Source of the DNA: Pisolithus tinctorius
Lineage: Eukaryota; Basidiomycota; Agaricomycetes; Boletales; Pisolithaceae
Direction: 5' to 3'
DNA length: 64,000 bases
NCBI GenBank assembly: GCA_024663395.1
Contig: JANFAH010000026.1
Coordinates: 558,001 to 622,000, forward strand
The stretch's first letter is position 1. The number at the start of each line of letters is the position of its first letter. This document shows, in pieces, positions 57,171-64,000 of this stretch. The notes under the pieces are model-generated. The model worked only from the letters and a program-made list of their open reading frames with translations, was not told the DNA's origin and searched no databases. The position numbers were made by a program, and so were the translations under genes.

Positions 57171-57476
57171 TTAAGATGCTGTGAGGTGCTTACTAATGCT
57201 TACATGGTATATCACATGGTCTATTTGATGATTTGACATCATACAAACAATGCCAAACAATGAATTGGGACCATCAAGGCTCCCTCTTCTACCCCAACTC
57301 ACGAAACCATCCTCCTGGTCCACCTGGGCCATTTTTCCAGAGTAATCCCCATAAATATTGGTGCCCACTACAGTAATGTCATCAGGGTATATGTCCAACA
57401 CAATCAAACCCTTGAAAAATCTGCTTTCAGTCATCCCTGTGCTGTTTCCCCCACCCATACCTGACATGTTCTGCAA
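57171..57476 (-). CDS. 101-residue ORF of the palindromic element, left copy
   Basis: MQNMSGMGGGNSTGM, then FKGLIVLDIYPDDITV, GRRGSLDGPNSLFG and a His-rich end. It differs from the right copy at about two residues (SGKM against SEKM, GFVSWG against GFMSWG). It points away from the spacer. Family unknown; it may be a captured gene fragment. As part of a long inverted repeat, its conservation may reflect recent palindrome formation rather than selection. Confidence 0.4.
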   Translation of the reverse strand: MQNMSGMGGGNSTGMTESRFFKGLIVLDIYPDDITVVGTNIYGDYSGKMAQVDQEDGFVSWGRRGSLDGPNSLFGIVCMMSNHQIDHVIYHVSISKHLTAS

Positions 57477-57943
57477 CTAATCAGTACTGAGAATGCTGGA
57501 AATGCCATGGAGGTCAATCCAGCACATCAGGAAATGATGAACAAACAAAACACCTTTTAACCAGTGCATTTTCACCACAGTGCAACAAGTTTCAATGCTG
57601 GGGTGAGACAAAACATTCCTGTGCACTTCAGGTGGCATGGGAAGCATGGCTAGACTATGCTCTCAGCTGACTGTGGATGACTGAGAATGGGTGATTTGGT
57701 TATATAAGACCATAAGTAATACTCAGGGCTAGATGGAGTAATGGAATCTCCCTCCTAATAGTTCAGTGGACTATCCCCCCCAGGGCACCTGGACTGTAAT
57801 GAAGAGTTTTAGTCCACCCTAGCCCTCAACCCAGCACCCCTGAGGTGGAAACCCACCAGATAAGAGGAGATTGGATTGTTGGTCATGTTTTACAGTGCCA
57901 GATTAACCATCATGGCTTTTTCAGCATTCTCAGTACTGATTAG

Positions 57944-58249
57944 TTGCAGAACATGTCAGGTATGGGTGGGGGAAACAGCACAGGGATGACTGAAAGCAGA
58001 TTTTTTAAGGGTTTGATTGTGTTGGACATATACCCTGATGACATTACTGTAGTGGGCACCAATATTTATGGGGATTACTCTGAAAAAATGGCCCAGGTGG
58101 ACCAGGAGGATGGTTTCATGAGTTGGGGTAGAAGAGGGAGCCTTGATGGTCCCAATTCATTGTTTGGCATTGTTTGTATGATGTCAAATCATCAAATAGA
58201 CCATGTGATATACCATGTAAGCATTAGTAAGCACCTCACAGCATCTTAA
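57944..58249 (+). CDS. 101-residue ORF of the palindromic element, right copy
   Basis: Mirror copy of 57,476-57,171, transcribed outward in the opposite direction. Its start is preceded by TGATTAG then TTGCAG, either of which could be a 3' splice site in the source gene. Function unknown. Confidence 0.4.
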   Translation: MQNMSGMGGGNSTGMTESRFFKGLIVLDIYPDDITVVGTNIYGDYSEKMAQVDQEDGFMSWGRRGSLDGPNSLFGIVCMMSNHQIDHVIYHVSISKHLTAS

Positions 58250-58500
58250 ACTTTGTTAAACTCAAAACTATGTAATCAAAACTTTAAGTCAAAAAACTGT
58301 CTGCATGACATGTCATTTTCAAATGGCTGCTATTCTATCAATTCCTATCCAAATCACTTGATTCATGGACCAATAAAAAGCCAAGAGTAAGTACCTTATT
58401 TCATATCCTCATGGGTTAGGGCTAGGGTTAGGGGTTATTGCATTTAGTCATAACTAATGTAAAACATACAAACATGCAGACAGTTTTTTGAGCCACTGTA

Positions 58501-58866
58501 TATTGTTTGTCTTGAAAGGCTCATGCATCCACAGGCTGAGATGAACAGCAACAAACCATTGTTGGGAAACAGAATATTTATTGCTCACCACAGAGGGTGA
58601 ATTGGGCAATAGTGACTGGTTGAATGCTCTTGGTTGCATTTCCATCTGCTGAGAAATATTTATCTGCTCATTTGCCAAGCTTCTGCCTATCCAAATACAT
58701 TGGCTCCTGCATTAGCAGAATGCAATGTTTTCCCTGAATTGAACCTTGCATATCTCACACTCCACTCACTTGCAAATGTCCCACCTATGGGCATACCTTG
58801 GATCCTACATTAGCACAATGAGAATATTGCTTTGCATTTGCATCTGATGACCAATTGCTCTCAGCC
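58501..58866. other. CpG-poor spacer, target of the young LINE
   Basis: No gene or repeat recognised. It ends where the T tract of the young LINE begins. Confidence 0.45.
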
Positions 58867-58885
58867 TTTTTTTTTTTTTTTTTTT
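58867..58885 (-). other. Poly(A) tail of the young LINE
   Basis: 19 consecutive T on the plus strand, followed by seven A (58,886-58,892). It marks the 3' end of the element and a sharp switch in CpG content. Confidence 0.9.
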
Positions 58886-59473
58886 AAAAAAATCTCATTT
58901 AAAGTGCGTGAGGGCTGGTTTGCCCTATGTTGCACTATCCTAACGTAAAGCGTACTAACTAGGGCCCCCTGTGGCCCGCCTGAATCCCACAAGCGTGTGA
59001 ATGCCCTGGTGGCAGAGTTTTGGCTCCCCAACAGTCCGCTGTTCCCGCCGGCCGTTTTAGACACACCGCCTTGTAGTGGGATCGGCTTAAGACTTCTGCT
59101 AGCCCGCTTTAATCTATCTACGCTGACCCGGCTGCCGTTTAGGCTAGCTGATATCGAATGTGAACGTGTCCTTCTATGTCCCGTTGTGCGTGATTGAGTG
59201 TCTGATGCGCTAGGTCGTTACTTGTGGGCGAGGGTAGGTGATCTAGGGGACATGGGTGTGTTTATTCAGCGTTAAGCCGGATGATGTATGTTGTGAGGGG
59301 GCGGGTATGTGTGTGGGCATGTGGTTCGGGTATACGGTACGTGCGTGCTGGGGCTACTTCCGTAGCTTAGAGTGGAGCACAAGGCTCTACTGGTGGGAGC
59401 GTTTCGTTACGGTGCACCTCCTTTCTGGTGGTCTTCGGCTCTGATTTGTCATAATTTCCTGTAGGGTGCGTTA

Positions 59474-62400
59474 TCATTCGTTCAAGTTTAGTCTGGGGTT
59501 CCCACCGTGTGTGTGTTGTAATCGTTTCGTGGCCGTTATATATTTGAATAAATGGGTTTGGGCTTTCTTGTTCAAGAGCAGGAACGTCAACAAGTTGGCA
59601 TCTCTTCCTAGCGCGTTGCGAAGTATATGACGTTCTCTGTCATATCTTGGGCACTGGTAAATGTAGTGGTGTACGTTTTCTGGCCTGTTGTCTCCGCACT
59701 GTAGACAGTAAGGTGAGTCGCTTCGCTTGAATCGGTAGAGGTAGCTGTTAAGTGGAATGTGGCCTGTGCGAAGTTGTATGTACGTTCCGGTTTGCTTCTT
59801 CGGTAGCAGAGCGGCTAGTTTTGTGAACGAGTTGCTGGGCAGTTGGGGATCTATGGTGGATATGCGATGATAGCGGGGGGAGTTTTTCCATTCCTTCACC
59901 CATAGGGACTTTAGTTTTGCGGTGTGAACTTGTTTGAGAGCGGATACGCTTTGAGGTAGTCGGTCCCTCAACGGGAGGGGTAGATCTTTTGGCGGGCTGG
60001 AGGATTCGGGTCTTGTTGCTGCTGTTTTTGCCTCTCTGTCTGCGAGCTCGTTCCCCTCCACGTCCATATGTCCCGCTATCCATCGTACTGTGATATCTTT
60101 CCTCGTGAGCTCTTGTCTATTGAGAATTTTGCGGATGGACAATCTGAAACGCAAGAGTAGGTGGTGACCTGGTTTGGCAGACGGGCGCTCACTAGATCTT
60201 ATCGCTGCCTGGTTGTCAACGAGTATCGTAGCTGGGAATGTGACTTCATTTCTTGTTTTCAGGAGTTGTGTTGCTAGCAGCATTGCTGCCGCTTCCGCTT
60301 CAAAGACCGTATGTTTCGATTCGTGACCGAGGTGATATCGAAGCATGGCTATGTGTCGGTGGTTTACGAACAGGGCTGCGGCTGCGCCCACATGACCTCC
60401 TGTGCAGGATCCGTCAGTGAATATGAGTGTGTGGTCTGCGACTTTCCTGAGGTCTTCGATTGCTTCCTTTTTGCTTGTGGCAATTGCGATTGTGTGCGAG
60501 GGGAGAGCACTGGGGGGTATTGGGTAGGGGTTGATAGTTTCGATTTCTCCTGGTGAGACTTTCAGGTCGTGTACTAGCCGGTGGAGGGCTGTGCGATGTC
60601 TCTTGACGTTCGTTTTGGCGGTCCTTCTTACGTGTGGGTGCAACGGGTGTGACTCCGGTAGCGAGGATAGTCGTAGTGCGGCTCTGTAAAGCATATGTTG
60701 AATGAGTAAGGGTGCTGGTAGGATATTCGCGTGTGCTAGGAGTGCGTCAGTGGGGGTGGTTTTCAAGGCTCCTGTCGCCGCCAGGGCTGCTGTTCTCTGT
60801 ACTGTCAGTATGCGTTTTGCGATACCTTTCGAGCCTCTTGTTTTGGTCAGGTGGTCTTCGGTGTAGGTTGGCTGGAGCCAGACGGGGGCTGCATACAACA
60901 CTTTTGGGACTACTACCGATTGGTACAGTTGATGCATAAGTTTCAGGGGGATGCCCCATGATGCCGCGGACAGTCTCCTCAGGAGGAGAGCTTGCTTCGT
61001 TCCTTTCACTACTGCCTGAGCCGCGTGTGTTTTCCACCTTAGTTCTTGGTCGAGTATTATGCCTAGAAACTTGTGAGTAGCGGACAGCGTTATAGTAATG
61101 TTCCTTAGCGTGAGGGGTGGCCTGGCTTTCGTTCTGCTGAGCGTGAAATCCATAAGGGCAAATTTGCTTGTTTCGAAGCATGAGTTATGCTTGTCTGACC
61201 AGTCGTAACCACCTTCTTCTCTTTCCATCATGTCGGCTATCGTAGCGTGGGTGTCTGCGAAGGTTTTGCCTATGGCTATGAAGGCCGTGTCATCTACGAA
61301 TGCTAGCGTTAGTTCTTTTTTACCCTTTGCTGTGTCAACCAGGTCCGAGCTGTATATGACGTAGAGTATCATTGATAGGGGGTTGCCCTGTCCAATTCCG
61401 TTCTGGATGGGGAACCAGCTGGACTCGTAATTGTCGAAGCATATCTTGGTTTTCCTGTTCGTTAGCAAACGTTCCGTGTATTGGACTATTTCCAGTGGGA
61501 GTCTTCGTTTTCTCATGTTGTGTAGGAGTCGATCTTTGACCGCGTTTGGGAATGCTCCTTCGATGTCTAGGAATAGGGCCGACACCACTTGCTTTTGTCT
61601 CCAGGCATGTCGGATGGTGGTTTCGAGTAATAACAACGAGTCTTCTGTCGAGCGTCCTGGTCTTCCCCCGAAATGCGTAGCTGGGAGTAGCTGATGTTTC
61701 TCCAGTATGTATGACGTGCGGTCTGCCACTACTGCTGAGAGTAGCTTCGCCGTGGTGTTGAGCAGCACTATTGGGCGGTAGGCTTTAGGGGTTGTGTAAT
61801 CTGGTTTACCTGGCTTTCGAAGTATGACCGTTGTTGACTCCCTCCACGGATCGTAGTAAGTTCTGAGTGTGAAGACTGCATTGAATAAGGGTAAAAGGTA
61901 GTCGGTTAGGACGGGGGTTCTTTGGAAGATGATGTTGGCCACTCCGTCGGGTCCCGGTGCCTTGTAAGGGCTGAGGCCTTTGATCGTGCGCATCAGTTGG
62001 TCTTGCGTGATTTGGGTCCAGCGTGCTGCTGGATCCGGGTAGTCGTATGTCAGAGGTACTGACGAGTGGGTCGGGGGGGGCGGGAAGAGTGCCCGCGCGA
62101 AGGCCTTGCTTTTGTCTTCGTTTGAACTGAGCGTGGTTTCTTCGCCTTCGTCGTTCGTTCCCTTGAGCATAGGTATCCTGGTCTTGCTACCATCTCCGTA
62201 GGGCTTGGAGATGTATCCGTTCGCTATCCACAAGTCTTCGTTGTTAGCTGTTTCGAGCCAGTCTCGCCAGTGGGTCTTCTTTGCTTCCTGGATGGCCTTG
62301 TTGTAGGTTCTCGCTTTGTTTTTACGAAGACTGTGACTCGGGTGATCTCGGAGTGCTCGGAACGTGAAGGAGGCTTTACTTAGCGTTTTTAACTCGTTGC

Positions 62401-63412
62401 GTAGCTTTGTGAGCTCCTTCGTCCACCAGCGTTTGTTGTGTGGGTGGGGTTTTGTTCTGGGGACTTCCTTCTCTATCGTTCTGCATAAAGCCATGTCGAC
62501 ACCTCGTGCTTTGTTTTGGAATTCTTGTTCGCTGGTGATCATCGTTGGTGGTCCAATTGCCCTGAGCTCCGTTTGCAGCGTACTATTGAACTTTTGCCAG
62601 TCCACATCCCGGTAGTTGAAGGACGGAGAGGATGTGGATGGCGTGAGGGCTGTTTCTAGGCTGATCAGTATTGGGACGTGGTCGGTATTGGGTCCTCGGT
62701 TCTCTGGGCTGGTATTGCACTCTACTACGTCCTCTAGTGCTGTTTCTGTGCAAAAAACGTTATCAGGTCTCGTCCAGTTTCCTGAGGAGGAAGACTGGAG
62801 CGTTGGTATGCCCTTGGGAAGCGCTTGTACTAGACCGTAGTCTGCTACTAGTTCCAACAACTTTTGTGCCGAGGCAAGGGCTGTCGGGGTGAAGAGGTGG
62901 TGATTGCGTTCTTCGTCCCACAGTGGATGGTGCCTGTTGAAGTCTCCTAACCAGAGCATTTGGTCTCTTTCTGTTGGGCGTAAGTCTCTGATGTTCGAGG
63001 CTAGGAAAGTGTTCAGTTCCTCTATTGTTTGGTCGTGCTTGCAGTCATTGTATATGTTGAAGAGCGTGTATGCGCCTTTTGCTGTTCTGATGCGGGTTAC
63101 TGCGACGTCCGCTGATGGGAATGGGATCTGTTCCCATGAGTTAGTACTGATCCACGAGTTGATGAACGTTACCGCTCTTGGTCTGGTTCCTTGTGCCAGT
63201 TTTGTGGATGGGTAGACTACCCTCCACCTGGCGTTGGCTCTAGTGTTACCGAGTTGATCTATCGGGGGTTCCTGTAACGCGAGTATGTCCCAGTCTTCTG
63301 CAATTTTGCTGTTTATGAGTGAGTGAAGTGCGATATGGGAGGTATTCAGGTTTTGTTGCCAGATGCGTAGTTTGGGTAGCGCGTTATTGCGGTGAGGGTT
63401 GTCAGGCGTCAT
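59474..63412 (-). CDS. LINE ORF2: APE endonuclease, reverse transcriptase, RNase H (1,312 residues)
   Basis: One uninterrupted frame. Endonuclease (about residues 15-255): WQQNLNTSHIALHSL, ILALQEPPID, WLGDFNRHHPLWD near 155, and TDHVPILI. Reverse transcriptase (about 460-790): LSPYKAPGPDGV near 485, LFLDIEGAFPNAV, NGIGQGNPLSMILY, FVDDTAFIA near 705 with the catalytic Asp pair, and HKFLGIILDQELRWK. RNase H (about 990-1130): FTDGSCTGGHVG, FEAEAAAML, LVDNQAAIRSS, and GHMDVEGNELADREAK with the terminal catalytic Asp. C-terminal zinc-like cluster near 1,237: CLQCGDNRPENVHHY then CPRYDRER. The enzyme nicks genomic DNA and copies its RNA at the nick. The start ATG at 63,412 lies inside the end of ORF1. 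Confidence 0.95.
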   Translation of the reverse strand: MTPDNPHRNNALPKLRIWQQNLNTSHIALHSLINSKIAEDWDILALQEPPIDQLGNTRANARWRVVYPSTKLAQGTRPRAVTFINSWISTNSWEQIPFPSADVAVTRIRTAKGAYTLFNIYNDCKHDQTIEELNTFLASNIRDLRPTERDQMLWLGDFNRHHPLWDEERNHHLFTPTALASAQKLLELVADYGLVQALPKGIPTLQSSSSGNWTRPDNVFCTETALEDVVECNTSPENRGPNTDHVPILISLETALTPSTSSPSFNYRDVDWQKFNSTLQTELRAIGPPTMITSEQEFQNKARGVDMALCRTIEKEVPRTKPHPHNKRWWTKELTKLRNELKTLSKASFTFRALRDHPSHSLRKNKARTYNKAIQEAKKTHWRDWLETANNEDLWIANGYISKPYGDGSKTRIPMLKGTNDEGEETTLSSNEDKSKAFARALFPPPPTHSSVPLTYDYPDPAARWTQITQDQLMRTIKGLSPYKAPGPDGVANIIFQRTPVLTDYLLPLFNAVFTLRTYYDPWRESTTVILRKPGKPDYTTPKAYRPIVLLNTTAKLLSAVVADRTSYILEKHQLLPATHFGGRPGRSTEDSLLLLETTIRHAWRQKQVVSALFLDIEGAFPNAVKDRLLHNMRKRRLPLEIVQYTERLLTNRKTKICFDNYESSWFPIQNGIGQGNPLSMILYVIYSSDLVDTAKGKKELTLAFVDDTAFIAIGKTFADTHATIADMMEREEGGYDWSDKHNSCFETSKFALMDFTLSRTKARPPLTLRNITITLSATHKFLGIILDQELRWKTHAAQAVVKGTKQALLLRRLSAASWGIPLKLMHQLYQSVVVPKVLYAAPVWLQPTYTEDHLTKTRGSKGIAKRILTVQRTAALAATGALKTTPTDALLAHANILPAPLLIQHMLYRAALRLSSLPESHPLHPHVRRTAKTNVKRHRTALHRLVHDLKVSPGEIETINPYPIPPSALPSHTIAIATSKKEAIEDLRKVADHTLIFTDGSCTGGHVGAAAALFVNHRHIAMLRYHLGHESKHTVFEAEAAAMLLATQLLKTRNEVTFPATILVDNQAAIRSSERPSAKPGHHLLLRFRLSIRKILNRQELTRKDITVRWIAGHMDVEGNELADREAKTAATRPESSSPPKDLPLPLRDRLPQSVSALKQVHTAKLKSLWVKEWKNSPRYHRISTIDPQLPSNSFTKLAALLPKKQTGTYIQLRTGHIPLNSYLYRFKRSDSPYCLQCGDNRPENVHHYIYQCPRYDRERHILRNALGRDANLLTFLLLNKKAQTHLFKYITATKRLQHTHGGNPRLNLNE

Positions 63413-64000
63413 TTAGGGACTGGTGGATGGGGGATGGGTCAACTGGCGGGGTGTTTGCTGCGGTTGTTGATTGGGGTGGGGCGGGGAGGGTGCTGTGTAC
63501 GGCGTATGGTCGGGGTGGAGGTCCGCCCCTTCCTCCTCGGATTCTGTTGGGTTGTCCGCGTCTTGGTGTGACGGTTTGGAAGTTTACTGCTTCACCTAGC
63601 GTCAACTGTCTCAGTCGGGTCTGGGTTGCTGGTAGGGTCGCTGGTGGTATGGTCGGTATTATAGGGTCCGTTGGGCGTGGGGGTAGTTCAACTTGGGTCC
63701 ATTCTTCTGCTGTAGGGAAGTAGGGCATCCTATTTTCGGGGGTGCGGTCGTCCATGGCGTTTCGTCTTCTGATGAATTCCGGACAGTTTCTGTCCATGCT
63801 GGCGTGTGTATCGTCCTTGCAGTTTACACAGTGGTGGGTGGTAGAGTTGCATTCTGATGTTCGGTGGTGTTGGGCACATGTTCCGCATGTGTCCGTTGCC
63901 TGGGCGCAGTCTCTTGCGAGGTGTCCTATGAGCTGACACTTCAAGCATCGTAACGGTTCCTTTTTGTCTTTGTGCGGCCGTAGTCTGTCTAGGCCCCAAT
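63402..64000 (-). CDS. LINE ORF1 (Gag-like), C-terminal part, continues past the window edge
   Basis: The frame enters from the right edge (WGLDRLRPHKDKKEPL), then three zinc knuckles: CLKCQLIGHLARDC, CGTCAQHHRTSEC and CVNCKDDTHASMDRNC. A Pro/Arg-rich tail follows, ending SLNDA and TGA at 63,402-63,404. It matches ORF1 of the old LINE (33,236-34,945). It overlaps the ORF2 start by 11 nt in a different frame (ATGACGCCTGA). The protein binds element RNA. Confidence 0.88.
   Translation of the reverse strand, partial: WGLDRLRPHKDKKEPLRCLKCQLIGHLARDCAQATDTCGTCAQHHRTSECNSTTHHCVNCKDDTHASMDRNCPEFIRRRNAMDDRTPENRMPYFPTAEEWTQVELPPRPTDPIIPTIPPATLPATQTRLRQLTLGEAVNFQTVTPRRGQPNRIRGGRGGPPPRPYAVHSTLPAPPQSTTAANTPPVDPSPIHQSLNDA

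Larger units (their letters stand above)
56932..58498. mobile_element. Near-palindromic foldback transposon with Tc1-type ends
   Basis: Bounded by TA on both sides (56,930-56,931 and 58,499-58,500). Starts CAGCAGCTCAAAAAACTGTC and ends with the complement TTTTTTGAGCCACTG. The two arms (about 56,932-57,512 and 57,908-58,498, roughly 585 bp each) are inverted copies with very few differences. A unique spacer of about 395 bp separates them. Each arm holds the terminal motif, its inner inverted copy, a telomere-like tract (CCCCTAACCCTAGCCCTAAC) and one copy of a 101-codon ORF. No transposase. Mobilisation by a Tc1-like transposase in trans is inferred from the ends. Confidence 0.85.
58867..64000 (-). 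mobile_element. Young, apparently intact Tad-like LINE (5' end outside the window)
   Basis: On the minus strand: ORF1 (running off the right edge), overlapping ORF2, a 3' untranslated region of about 590 bases, and a poly(A) tail seen as 19 T at 58,867-58,885. CpG is abundant throughout, unlike the sequence to its left. The layout (Gag-like ORF1 with knuckles; ORF2 with APE endonuclease, RT, RNase H and a Cys/His cluster) fits the fungal Tad1 clade. No lesion is visible in the window, so it could be active. Confidence 0.93.

Noticed and set aside
25400..58866. Classical RIP as the cause of decay
   Set aside because: RIP of the Neurospora type prefers CpA. Here the visible changes are at CpG, and single-copy neighbours to the left are unaffected.
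1..64000. CRISPR arrays, bacterial operons, riboswitches or prokaryotic promoters
   Set aside because: No regularly spaced direct repeats with unique spacers were seen. The genes are spliced and eukaryotic, so such features are not expected.
1..64000. Ribosomal RNA or canonical tRNA genes
   Set aside because: No recognisable rRNA core sequences or complete tRNA cloverleafs were seen on reading either strand. A covariance-model search could still find a divergent tRNA.

Overview
The window looks like a nuclear contig from a basidiomycete fungus, probably an Agaricomycete. Host genes are split by many short GT-AG introns (about 46-93 nt). The gene set (SRPK-type kinase, BTB family, ZIP zinc transporter, glutamate-cysteine ligase) and the transposon set (Tad-like LINEs, DIRS-like tyrosine-recombinase retroelements, Ty3/gypsy LTR elements, Tc1 and pogo DNA transposons) both fit that group. 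No species can be named from the sequence.

Bases 1 to about 25,400 are gene space with ordinary CpG content. They hold: (i) a decaying duplicated locus (about 1-1,740 and 3,448-5,950) whose gene of unknown function carries shared and private stop codons; (ii) a serine/proline-rich nuclear-looking protein with one in-frame TGA (6,292-7,884); (iii) a C2H2 zinc-finger protein (8,447-9,445, minus); (iv) a BTB gene, its duplicate and scattered fragments (about 9,995-12,410 and 16,890-19,030), each full-length copy with one disabling lesion; (v) an apparently intact seven-exon SRPK-like kinase (13,789-15,373); (vi) an apparently intact eight-exon ZIP zinc transporter (21,191-19,028, minus); (vii) an apparently intact eleven-exon glutamate-cysteine ligase gene (24,572-21,989, minus). 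The exon sums of (v), (vi) and (vii) are all multiples of three and every junction restores a family motif, so these three models are the firmest annotations here.

Bases from about 25,400 to 58,866 are a transposon graveyard almost without CpG. In order: a broken Tc1-like copy; a pogo-like transposase interrupted by an old Tad-like LINE (28,621-35,167, 14-bp target duplication); a plus-strand DIRS-like element interrupted by a Tc1-like DD34E transposon (38,216-44,888, TA duplication), which is itself interrupted in its left inverted repeat by a second DIRS-like element in minus orientation (38,268-43,352, flanked by TCAAT). The outer DIRS-like element is then cut at 46,345 by an LTR. From 46,346 to about 55,900 lies a nest of gypsy-type LTRs, including one complete gag-only LTR retrotransposon (47,242-50,953, TSD CACTC, two 735-bp LTRs). 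A 1,567-bp near-palindromic transposon with two divergent copies of a 101-residue ORF follows (56,932-58,498).

From 58,867 to the right edge CpG returns abruptly. This is a young Tad-like LINE on the minus strand: poly(A) tail, intact 1,312-residue endonuclease/RT/RNase H ORF2, and the C-terminal part of ORF1, which runs off the window. It is a CpG-rich relative of the old LINE at 28.6-35.2 kb, so the window holds a young and an ancient member of one lineage. The most informative signals are the nested order of insertions and direct evidence of CpG deamination: LTR pairs that began identical now differ as TG versus CA at the same sites.
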